Of a stretch of 15,771 nt of DNA, positions 8,201 to 14,001 are shown piece after piece. The notes under the pieces are model-generated. The model was not told the DNA's origin, searched no databases, and worked only from the letters and a program-made list of their open reading frames with translations. This DNA comes from Deltaproteobacteria bacterium UBA1386. Lineage in GTDB: Bacteria > Desulfobacterota > Syntrophorhabdia > Syntrophorhabdales > Syntrophorhabdaceae. The stretch covers positions 1 through 15,771 of the forward strand of contig DBQU01000045.1 of the NCBI GenBank assembly GCA_002305765.1. Direction: 5' to 3'. The stretch's first letter is position 1. Every line of letters begins with the position of its first letter. The position numbers and the translations under genes were made by a program.

Positions 8201-8229
8201 ACTATAGCTCCACGCCCGCAAAACGTCAA
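8201..8229 (-). promoter_or_regulatory. sigma70-type promoter of the toroid-like gene
   Basis: Read on the minus strand, TTGACG (8224-8229) and TATAGT (8201-8206) are separated by exactly 17 nt. Transcription should start near 8194, giving a leader of about 43 nt before the ATG at 8151. Confidence 0.8.
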
Positions 8230-8276
8230 ATACCGATCCCCGACACCGGGCGTCATCATGTCTTTCACGCTCCCTC

Positions 8277-8305
8277 TTGCCTTTTCCTTTTCCACCATAT
8301 ATAAA
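8277..8305 (+). promoter_or_regulatory. sigma70-type promoter of the LURP-one-like gene
   Basis: TTGCCT (8277-8282) and TATAAA (8300-8305) are spaced by 17 nt, within an AT-rich island of the divergent gap. The predicted leader is about 85 nt. It holds a small GTCC/GGAC hairpin but no recognisable riboswitch. Confidence 0.7.
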
Positions 8306-8395
8306 AGTATGGGTGCGCAACCGAATCCTCCCGGTCCGCGATCCCGGACGCAGCGCAAAGGCGAGGAAATACCCTGCTGAGGATGCCGCCATCTC

Positions 8396-8860
8396 ATGCT
8401 CAGAGCCCGGCCCGGGAGTTGGTTCTCCTGGAAATTCAACATTCTCGACGAAAACGACCAGATAATCGCCGGAATCGACATCCGGTGGATGCGTGAGGCC
8501 GGCGAGTTGCACCTTGGCGGAAGGAGCTACAGACTCTTTCGTGAAGGTCTTTTCGGAGGGGCTTTCATCCTTGAAGAAGACGGGATGGAACTGGCGCGGG
8601 CCGAAAAGCCGAGTTCCCTGTTCCGGTCCTTCACGGTCACCGCGAAGGGCAGGGCGTACAGGCTGCATGCCGCGTCCCCGGTGGGACGCACGTTCATCCT
8701 GAGCGAGAACGATAGGACGATAGGGGTCATCAGGCCCGAAAACGCCTTCACGAGGAAGGCGGTCATCGATCTGCCGGAGGAGATCGCCCTGCCGGTGAAG
8801 ATCTTCATGGCGTGGCTCGTGTTCGTTCTCTGGAAGAGGGACGAAGAATCGTCGTCCTGA
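8396..8860 (+). CDS. LURP-one-related / tubby-C-terminal-like small protein
   Basis: This 154-aa protein is predicted to be beta-strand rich with repeated short hairpins: WKFNILDENDQIIAGI (about 12-27), a LGGRSYRLFREGLFGGAFIL block, then FTVTAKGRAYRLHA and RTFILSENDRTIGVI. It ends in a hydrophobic segment, ALPVKIFMAWLVFVLWKR (about 131-148). This arrangement matches the LURP-one/tubby-like barrel around a central hydrophobic helix, a group that includes scramblase-like folds. Its biochemical role in bacteria is largely unknown. The frame has a stop (TGA 8378-8380) just upstream, so the ATG at 8396 is the first possible start; its Shine-Dalgarno (GAGG) is distant. It is divergent from the toroid-like gene, so co-regulation is possible though each has its own promoter. 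Confidence 0.75.
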   Translation: MLRARPGSWFSWKFNILDENDQIIAGIDIRWMREAGELHLGGRSYRLFREGLFGGAFILEEDGMELARAEKPSSLFRSFTVTAKGRAYRLHAASPVGRTFILSENDRTIGVIRPENAFTRKAVIDLPEEIALPVKIFMAWLVFVLWKRDEESSS

Positions 8861-8892
8861 CCCGCCGAAGGCCGCGGCCGGCGCGGTCGCTG

Positions 8893-8921
8893 CCCCGTTT
8901 CGACGGGGTCCCCTCCCCGTC
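8893..8921. terminator. Overlapping alternative hairpins after the LURP-one-like gene
   Basis: CCCCGT (8893-8898) and ACGGGG (8903-8908) form a perfect 6-bp stem closed by TTCG. GACGGGG (8902-8908) can instead pair with CCCCGTC (8915-8921). Only one stem can form at a time. No T-run follows directly, so termination strength is uncertain. Confidence 0.4.
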
Positions 8922-8925
8922 GCCC

Positions 8926-8954
8926 TTGATTTTCCGGTTATGGATATATAGTAT
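8926..8954 (+). promoter_or_regulatory. Promoter of the flavoprotein gene with an overlapping dyad
   Basis: TTGATT (8926-8931) and TAGTAT (8949-8954) are spaced by 17 nt. A small inverted repeat, ATAGT (8948-8952) and ACTAT (8957-8961), with four bases between, overlaps the -10 and the likely start site. This is a typical place for a repressor. About 100 nt of leader precede the ATG at 9061. Confidence 0.55.
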
Positions 8955-9060
8955 CAACTATGATATAGCTCAGGATACCACGGAGTCTTCAGAGTCTTTG
9001 GGTACCCGCCGCAACATCGGGATCCGCTGTGCGTCATAGCCACCAAAAAGGAGAGACTTC

Positions 9061-10761
9061 ATGACCAGAGCAAGAAGAATAGTCGTTATCGGCGGGTCGG
9101 CGGCCGGCCCGAAGGCTGCGGCCCGGGCCCGAAGGATGGACGAGACAGCCGATATCACCATAATCCAGAAGGACCCCGACCTTTCCATGGCCTCATGCGG
9201 ATATCCTTACTATGTCGGCGGCTTCTTCGATGACAGGAATATGCTGCTCAGCACGCCCACGGGTGTCACCAGGGACCCCAGGTTCTACATCAACGCCAAG
9301 GGCATAGTCGCGAAGACCGAGACCGAGGCCCTCGGCATTGACCGTCATGCCAGGACAGTGACATTGAGGGACCTCAGGTCCGATGAGGTGACGGTCGTCG
9401 AATACGACAAGCTCATCATCGCGACGGGTTCGATACCCAGGCTTCCCCCCGTCCCCGGCACGGGACTTTCGGGCATAACCACCCTGCAATCGATGCGGGA
9501 CGCGGATTACCTCAGAAGGGTGCGGGACGAGGGAAAGATCAGGAAGGCCGTTATCATCGGCGGGGGCCTGATCGGCATCGAAACGAGCGAGGCCCTCGAA
9601 CTTGCCGGGATGGAGATCACCGTGGTGGAACTCCTGCCGCAGCTCCTCACCTTCCTGGACTGGGAGATCGCGAAGCTCGTCGAGAACCACGTGAAAAGCA
9701 AGAACGCCAACGTGATAACCGGGAACGGACTCGCGGCCTTCCTGGGCGAGGATGGCAAGCTCACCGCCGTCAAGCTCAGCAACGGGACGGAGCTTCCCTG
9801 CGAACTCGCCGTCGTGGCCATAGGGGTGAGACCCAACGTGAATCTTGCCGCCGAGGCAGGCCTCGAGATCGGACAGACCGGAGGTATCACGGTCGACAAG
9901 TACATGCGGACCTCCGATCCCGATATCTATGCCGTCGGCGACTGCGTGGAGGTCACGAACCTCATCACCGGCAAGAAGGTCCTGGCCCCTTACGGCGACC
10001 TGGCAAACCTGGAGGGACGTGTGGCGGGGGAGAACGCGATATTGGGCAACCAGGCGACCTTCCCGGGGACGATCCAGACCGGTATCTGCAAGGTCTTCGA
10101 CTACACGGCGGGTTCGACGGGTCTGTCGGAGAGGGCGGCCCGGGAATCGGGATTCAACGAGATAGAGACCGCGATCAACGCGAGCCCTGATAAACCTGGT
10201 TTCATGGAGGGAAAGATACTCGTCACAAAGATCGTCGTCGACAAGCCCTCGGGCAGGATCCTCGGCGCGCAGTGCGTCGGCCTGGGCGACGTGAGCAAGC
10301 AGATCGCCCAGTGGGCGATGGCGATCAAGGGCAGGCTGACGGTGGACGACATGGTCAACGCCGACCTGCCTTACGCGCCGCCGTTCTCCCTTGCCATAGA
10401 CCACGGGATCGCCTCGGCACACATCGTGCAGAACAAACTCAGGGGATTCATGAAGGGAATATCGTGCACCGAGGTAAAGGAGAAGATCGACAGGAAGGAA
10501 AAGGTCTTCTTCCTCGACACGCGGGGCCCCGATGAGTACGAACAAATGCGGCTCGGCATAGGAGAGACGCTGATACCGATCGGGATGTTGAGAAAACGTC
10601 TCGACGAGATACCCCAGGACAGGGACACCGAGATCGTCTGCTACTGCAAGATATCCCTGCGCGGCTACGAGGCGGCCCGCCTGCTGGAGTCCCAGGGTTG
10701 GAAGAACGTCAGGGTGATGGAGGGCGGCATCATGGCCTGGCCTTTCCCGCGGGAGAAATGA
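9061..10761 (+). CDS. CoA-disulfide reductase/NADH oxidase-type flavoprotein with C-terminal rhodanese domain
   Basis: This 566-aa enzyme has a FAD-binding start (IVVIGGSAAGPKAAARARR, 7-25) and a single redox Cys46 in SMASCGYPYYVGG, as in the single-cysteine CoA-disulfide reductase, Nox and Npsr group. An NAD(P)H fold follows (IIGGGLIGIETSEALELAG, 165-183), then the second FAD motif (IYAVGDCVEV, 289-298), a dimerisation domain with YAPPFS (438-443), and a rhodanese domain (about 467-562) with candidate catalytic Cys529 in CYCKISLRGYEAA. Fused homologues reduce CoA disulfides, CoA persulfide, polysulfide or sulfur with NAD(P)H; which substrate applies cannot be read here. It is cytoplasmic. 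AAGGAGAG lies 5-6 nt before the ATG. It is transcribed alone from its own promoter and followed by GC-rich hairpins. Length matches the fused family. Confidence 0.93.
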   Translation: MTRARRIVVIGGSAAGPKAAARARRMDETADITIIQKDPDLSMASCGYPYYVGGFFDDRNMLLSTPTGVTRDPRFYINAKGIVAKTETEALGIDRHARTVTLRDLRSDEVTVVEYDKLIIATGSIPRLPPVPGTGLSGITTLQSMRDADYLRRVRDEGKIRKAVIIGGGLIGIETSEALELAGMEITVVELLPQLLTFLDWEIAKLVENHVKSKNANVITGNGLAAFLGEDGKLTAVKLSNGTELPCELAVVAIGVRPNVNLAAEAGLEIGQTGGITVDKYMRTSDPDIYAVGDCVEVTNLITGKKVLAPYGDLANLEGRVAGENAILGNQATFPGTIQTGICKVFDYTAGSTGLSERAARESGFNEIETAINASPDKPGFMEGKILVTKIVVDKPSGRILGAQCVGLGDVSKQIAQWAMAIKGRLTVDDMVNADLPYAPPFSLAIDHGIASAHIVQNKLRGFMKGISCTEVKEKIDRKEKVFFLDTRGPDEYEQMRLGIGETLIPIGMLRKRLDEIPQDRDTEIVCYCKISLRGYEAARLLESQGWKNVRVMEGGIMAWPFPREK

Positions 10762-10778
10762 GGCGGGGCGGCCCCGCC
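10762..10778 (+). terminator. GC palindrome directly after the flavoprotein stop codon
   Basis: GGCGGGGC and GCCCCGCC flank one central base, giving a practical GGCGGG stem with a 5-nt loop immediately after the TGA. There is no T-run, so it may protect the mRNA 3' end rather than terminate. Confidence 0.4.
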
Positions 10779-10876
10779 GCCGCGAAAGACCCAACCTGCG
10801 CACCGTTCATCCTGGCGCGGACACCACGGGAGAAAAAAAGGGTAAGAATGAAAATGGATCAAGGAAAGCAGGACGT

Positions 10877-10906
10877 TTGGAGGGCCCTGCGCAAGCGGCC
10901 CTCCAA
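10877..10906. terminator. Bidirectional hairpin between convergent genes
   Basis: TTGGAGGGCC (10877-10886) and GGCCCTCCAA (10897-10906) form a perfect 10-bp stem. Two more G-C pairs are closed by a GCAA tetraloop, with a CT bulge. It sits between the convergent flavoprotein and PAS genes, 21 bp from the PAS stop codon. T-tracts are short on both sides. Confidence 0.55.
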
Positions 10907-10926
10907 CATTTGAACCTGATATCCCG

Positions 10927-12090
10927 TTATCTCGGCTGCATCCTGCCTGTTTCCTGCCTCGCGATGCCCTGATAGCCCCTGATCGTCCCGTCAACACCAC
11001 GCAGGGGCGTTCCGTTCAGAAGGCATTCCATCACCGTTCCATCCTTCTTCTTCAGTTTCGCGACAAAGTCCTCGACGAAGCCCTCCTGCTCGACCTCTTT
11101 CATATAGGTCAGGCATTCCTCCCTGTTCAGGTATGTGTCGATGGCCCGCAACCCTTCGATCTCTTCCTTCTTGTAGCCGAAGAGCTTCAGGAAGGCCCGG
11201 TTCACATCGGTAAGCCTTCCCTCGTTGTCGGTAATGAATATGGCATCCCTCGATTCCTCGAAAAGCCTCCGGTACTTCTCTTCGCTTTCGACGAGCGCCC
11301 GTTCCGATTGGACACGCTTGGTGATGTCGAGCATCACGCCGAGGACGCCCACGATCTGTCCGCCTTCTTTTATGGGTGTCGTGCTGATATGGGCCCAGGC
11401 GATCTCATCGGCGGCCTTGACGAAGGAGAACTCGTAGGGCGCCACCTGGTCACCGCGCGCCGTCGCCTTGAAATGCTTGCGCACCTCATCCCTCTCCTGC
11501 GGACGCACCACGTCAAAAAGGCTTTTCCCCACGTACCACTCCCGCGGGTATCCCGACCTTTTCACTATCACGTCGTTGACGAAGGTGAACCGTCCTTCGA
11601 GGTCAAAGGTGAAGACCCCGTAATGCATGTTCCTCAAAAGAGCCCTGAACCCCGGATCGCTCTTCTCCATGGACTCCTCTTCCTTCTTGAAATCCGTGAT
11701 GTCCTCGGACGCCACCACCGCATGGGTCACATATCCTGCCGGGTTGAAGTACGGAGAGTACGTGACGCGGTAGAATTTCGGTTCCTCGCCGGGAAATTCC
11801 AGCCAGTTCTCATAGCGCACGACATTGCCGGCAAAACACCGGTCCAGGTGCGTCTTGATGAACTTGAAGTTTGATTCGCCCCAGATCTGGGTAACTGAAT
11901 TCCCGACCACCTCCCTCCTGGTCCTCCCATGGTCCCGGCAATAAGCCTCACTGGCAAATTCGTACACGTAGGACTTGTTGATGAGTGTCATGGAATCGAT
12001 GAAAGGATTTGTTTCCCGCTCAGCCTTGCCTTTTCCCCCCTTCTGGCCCGCTCCCGTTTGCTGCTGTTTCGTTTTCTTCGTGTCTTCCAT
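10927..12090 (-). CDS. Soluble protein of three PAS domains, no output domain
   Basis: This 387-aa protein has a charged, Lys/Gln/Gly-rich N-terminus (1-25) and then three PAS domains at about 30-135, 143-258 and 268-380. The typical PAS-to-linker ends are visible as VVASEDITDFKKEEE, GVMLDITKRVQSERAL and GYQGIARQETGRMQPR. It ends there: no kinase, GGDEF, EAL, HTH or receiver region follows, and no membrane helix is present. PAS domains bind cofactors or small ligands or mediate dimerisation. A PAS-only protein would have to act on a partner, for example a kinase encoded elsewhere or the hybrid kinase in this window (inference). The last segment departs from the usual ARDITER consensus, but the frame closes with a normal TAA and I see no frameshifted remnant before the 10877-10906 hairpin. 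A GGGGGAGGA stretch abuts the ATG. Confidence 0.88.
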   Translation of the reverse strand: MEDTKKTKQQQTGAGQKGGKGKAERETNPFIDSMTLINKSYVYEFASEAYCRDHGRTRREVVGNSVTQIWGESNFKFIKTHLDRCFAGNVVRYENWLEFPGEEPKFYRVTYSPYFNPAGYVTHAVVASEDITDFKKEEESMEKSDPGFRALLRNMHYGVFTFDLEGRFTFVNDVIVKRSGYPREWYVGKSLFDVVRPQERDEVRKHFKATARGDQVAPYEFSFVKAADEIAWAHISTTPIKEGGQIVGVLGVMLDITKRVQSERALVESEEKYRRLFEESRDAIFITDNEGRLTDVNRAFLKLFGYKKEEIEGLRAIDTYLNREECLTYMKEVEQEGFVEDFVAKLKKKDGTVMECLLNGTPLRGVDGTIRGYQGIARQETGRMQPR

Positions 12091-12109
12091 TCCTCCCCCT
12101 TTTTGCTTT

Positions 12110-12139
12110 TATATAGACGTACTGTTGAAGGCACACGAA
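12110..12139 (-). promoter_or_regulatory. Possible promoter of the PAS-only gene
   Basis: A TATATA -10-like box (12110-12115) lies 20 bp before the ATG on the minus strand. The element 18 nt further up, TTCGTG (12134-12139), is a poor -35. The leader would be very short. Confidence 0.3.
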
Positions 12140-12250
12140 AGCACCGCAATGCAACCAGCGACGGAATAAGTGAAATCCCAGGGAACGAACTGCGCAGACT
12201 ACACGACCACTGGCGTCTTCTCTACCCCCCTTTTCTTTGAATAGTGAATG

Positions 12251-12290
12251 ATACAGTGCCCTTATGACTTATCCGGCATTGTATTTTTTT
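12251..12290 (+). terminator. Strong plus-strand intrinsic terminator without an upstream gene
   Basis: ATACAGTGCC (12251-12260) pairs with GGCATTGTAT (12275-12284), giving ten pairs including one G-U, and a T7 run ends at 12290. It is directional to the plus strand, yet both flanking genes are on the minus strand. It lies in the 328-bp gap 12091-12418. The remainder of that gap (12116-12250 and 12291-12374) has no recognisable gene, apart from a weak minus-strand GCCGGT/ATCGGC hairpin (12336-12352) followed at 5 nt by T6. Confidence 0.65.
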
Positions 12291-12374
12291 GAGGATACCA
12301 CCCCGTCCGGAAAAAACACAACACAAAAAATGGGGGCCGATCCCTTACCGGCGCCAGGAAAGGGGCATCATGCG

Positions 12375-12394
12375 AAAAAGACCGCTCGGAACGG
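12375..12394 (-). terminator. Probable terminator of the J-protein operon
   Basis: On the minus strand a short stem, CCGTT/GAGCGG-type with a G-U pair (12382-12394), is followed by TCTTTTT (12375-12381). It lies 25 bp after the J-protein stop codon. The stem is short, only 5 bp, so efficiency is uncertain. Confidence 0.45.
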
Positions 12395-12418
12395 CTGCGT
12401 GTACCCGTGAAGAACCGG

Positions 12419-13246
12419 TCAGCGACCCGACGGCTTCAATCCATCCGTCTTCTTCCTGAGAAGGTTCCTGATCGTCCGCATAAAAGGTTTGGCGATCTCC
12501 ACGTGCAGATAGAGATCTCCGGGTGCCGTGAACGGTCCGCCCCCGGATCCCATCCCCTTAAGGCGGATGGTCTGTCCCTGGGAGACGCCGGGAGGGACGT
12601 TGATGAGAATGTTTCGCGAGCTTCCCTTGTCCGCATACGGCACTTTGCCGCCATTCTTCGCCTGCTCGGTGGTGAGCCGCAGGGAGTCGTACCGGTCGCC
12701 GCCGTTGTCGGTCCCGATGCCCGTCATCTTTTTCAGGGCGTAACCCGCAAGCTTTCCCAAAACGCGGGAGCCGATTCCCTGCTTGGCGCCGGGCCCGAAG
12801 GCGCCCTCGCCCATGCGGCCCGTGAATATGAAACCTTTGCCGAAAACACCGCCGTTCCTGAACTCGAAGGTCCGGTAGCCGCTGCCGTACGCCTCTCTGA
12901 AGATGTCTTCAAAACCCCTGAACCCGAAGGACCGTGAGATCTCCTCGAAGATCTGGTTGATGTCGGACCCGCGGAAGATATCGTTTTCGGAGTAACCCTC
13001 GCGGAACCTGTCGTAGGCGGAGGTGCCGTAGCTTTGCCTCAGATTGTCATACCGCTGTCTCTTGGCCGGGTCGGACAGAACGGCATACGCTTCGTTTATG
13101 CTCTTCATCCGCTCCACGGCACCCGGGTCCGACCCGTTTCTGTCCGGGTGATACTGGAACGCAAGCCTGCGATATGCCTCCTTGACCTGCCTGTCCGTGG
13201 CCTCGACGCTTATTTCGAGGACCTCGTAATAGTCTTTTCCGTCCAT
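12419..13246 (-). CDS. Short DnaJ/CbpA-like J-domain protein with a single C-terminal beta domain
   Basis: This 275-aa co-chaperone starts with a full J domain (2-70) bearing HPD at 33-35, the motif that stimulates DnaK ATPase. A Gly/Phe-rich linker follows (about 105-165). One peptide-binding beta domain like CTD1 of DnaJ comes next (about 185-255: LRLTTEQAKNGG, INVPPGVSQGQTIRLKGMG, GDLYLHVEI). The cysteine zinc finger normally inserted in CTD1 is absent. CTD2 and the dimerisation tail are also missing, so the protein is shorter than DnaJ or CbpA (300-380 aa) and may be monomeric. The ATG at 13246 is preferred over one at 13273 because GAGGGAAGGA precedes it closely. It lies 86 bp downstream of the 126-aa gene and is probably co-transcribed with it and the zinc ribbon gene. 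Confidence 0.85.
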   Translation of the reverse strand: MDGKDYYEVLEISVEATDRQVKEAYRRLAFQYHPDRNGSDPGAVERMKSINEAYAVLSDPAKRQRYDNLRQSYGTSAYDRFREGYSENDIFRGSDINQIFEEISRSFGFRGFEDIFREAYGSGYRTFEFRNGGVFGKGFIFTGRMGEGAFGPGAKQGIGSRVLGKLAGYALKKMTGIGTDNGGDRYDSLRLTTEQAKNGGKVPYADKGSSRNILINVPPGVSQGQTIRLKGMGSGGGPFTAPGDLYLHVEIAKPFMRTIRNLLRKKTDGLKPSGR

Positions 13247-13274
13247 ATTCCTTCCCTCTGCAGGGCCTGCCATG

Positions 13275-13324
13275 CCCCGATCGGGGACTCGAGGGCAGGT
13301 GCTGTTTCCCCGTGTCCGATCGGA
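13275..13324. promoter_or_regulatory. Paired CCGATCGG palindromes upstream of the J-protein gene
   Basis: A perfect 12-bp palindrome, CCCCGATCGGGG (13275-13286), and a perfect 10-bp palindrome, TCCGATCGGA (13315-13324), share the core CCGATCGG. Their centres are 39 bp apart, close to four helical turns. They lie in the 86-bp gap before the J-protein start. They could be a two-site operator or alternative RNA hairpins. Confidence 0.45.
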
Positions 13325-13332
13325 ACGCCCTG

Positions 13333-13713
13333 TTATTCTTCCCTTGTTATCGTGATCTCGCCCGGCTCATCGCACTTGTCGACCATGAGCACCGCGCGAA
13401 GCGCGAGGGGCGAGAGCCCTTCAACCACCTCGTCATCGGTGTTGAGTCCGCAGGCCCCACTCGGGGCCACCACTTGATGGTGGACCTTATTATCCTCGGT
13501 CTCAACGTAGAGAATGCCCCTCTGCCCGGCAATGCCGATATTGCTCGCAAGCGTGTTGGAGGTCCGGGTAAGCAGAAATTCCCTGCCGTCCTGATCGACC
13601 CTGTATGTGTTCACCCTTCCCGACACGTTGCCCGTCAGGGTTCTCGAACCCACTCTCCTGATCCTTATTTCCATGCGAGACGCGTCCTGATCAAAGATCT
13701 TCACGAATGGCAA
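13333..13713 (-). CDS. Unrecognised 126-aa protein in the zinc ribbon/J-protein cluster
   Basis: I do not recognise this family. The protein looks beta-rich and soluble, with alternating hydrophobic strands (MEIRIRRVGSRTLTGNVSG, RVNTYRVDQDGREFLLTR) and a long acidic C-terminal half ending GEITITREE. Two cysteines are present, and there is no signal peptide or membrane helix. The frame is open back to 13827, but that stretch overlaps the zinc ribbon gene in another frame. The best start is the TTG at 13713 (MPFVKIFDQDASR), with GAGG 6 nt upstream. GTG at 13719 and ATG at 13674 are alternatives. Only 20 bp separate it from the zinc ribbon stop codon, so the two are almost certainly one transcript. 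The linkage suggests a shared role with the zinc ribbon and perhaps the J-protein; the function is unknown. Confidence 0.65.
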   Translation of the reverse strand: MPFVKIFDQDASRMEIRIRRVGSRTLTGNVSGRVNTYRVDQDGREFLLTRTSNTLASNIGIAGQRGILYVETEDNKVHHQVVAPSGACGLNTDDEVVEGLSPLALRAVLMVDKCDEPGEITITREE

Positions 13714-13733
13714 CGCCACCCTCTTTTCTACTT

Positions 13734-13907
13734 TCAGGTCGGCGCGGCCTCTTTCTTGCGCATGATCCACTGCGGCAGCGGACGGGCCTGTCTTATCGTC
13801 ACATTCCCGCCTTCGCAGCCCGGGCACCTCGGCTCCCTTTTCTCCTCTTCATCGACCCGGAAGGCCCGGCCGCAGTCCCTGCATTCGTACTCGACGCCAA
13901 ACATCAT
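13734..13907 (-). CDS. 57-aa zinc ribbon protein (FmdB-like)
   Basis: Reading the minus strand gives a 57-aa protein starting MMFGVEYECRDCGRAFRVDE. Cys9/Cys12 (CRDC) and Cys28/Cys31 (CPGC) form a four-cysteine zinc ribbon, and a basic tail follows (PQWIMRKKEAAPT). It resembles the small FmdB-type regulatory zinc ribbons in layout, but a specific role cannot be assigned. The start is very well supported: GGAGGTGA lies 6 nt before the first ATG (13907; the next codon is also ATG), and a promoter lies 31 bp further up. It is the first gene of the probable operon with the 126-aa unknown and the J-protein. Such ribbons bind nucleic acid or partner proteins. Because the J-protein lacks its usual zinc finger, an accessory role is conceivable but speculative. 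Confidence 0.8.
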   Translation of the reverse strand: MMFGVEYECRDCGRAFRVDEEEKREPRCPGCEGGNVTIRQARPLPQWIMRKKEAAPT

Positions 13908-13937
13908 ATGTCACCTCCATGAAGCGGAGCTTATGTG

Positions 13938-13966
13938 AGTATAGTACTTCCGCGGCCCTTTTTCCA
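13938..13966 (-). promoter_or_regulatory. Promoter of the zinc ribbon/J-protein operon
   Basis: On the minus strand TGGAAA (13961-13966, 4 of 6 matches) and TATACT (13938-13943, 5 of 6) are spaced by 17 nt. The start site would be near 13931, leaving a leader of about 24 nt containing GGAGGTGA. A CCCCGG/CCGGGG hairpin (13970-13990) without a T-run lies between this promoter and the end of the kinase/ATPase gene. Confidence 0.55.
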
Positions 13967-14001
13967 GACCCCCGGCCTTCACCCCCGGGGAGGCGCTGTT
14001 C

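Noticed and set aside
8309..8380. 23-codon leader ORF ahead of the LURP-one-like gene
   Set aside because: Its ATG lies before the predicted transcription start and has no ribosome-binding site.
9193..10803. Minus-strand open frame of 536 codons
   Set aside because: It is opposite the flavoprotein-rhodanese gene, whose FAD, NAD and rhodanese motifs are unambiguous. The antisense product has no domain signature.
10848..10913. 21-codon ORF between the flavoprotein and PAS genes
   Set aside because: Its second half is the 10-bp stem hairpin at 10877-10906, and the composition is explained by that structure.
12170..12244. 24-codon GTG ORF just before the orphan terminator
   Set aside because: There is no good Shine-Dalgarno and no recognisable peptide feature. 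A non-coding RNA explains the terminator equally well.
13714..13827. N-terminal extension of the 126-aa protein back to an ATG at 13827
   Set aside because: It overlaps the well-supported zinc ribbon gene in a different frame, and the TTG at 13713 has a properly spaced GAGG.
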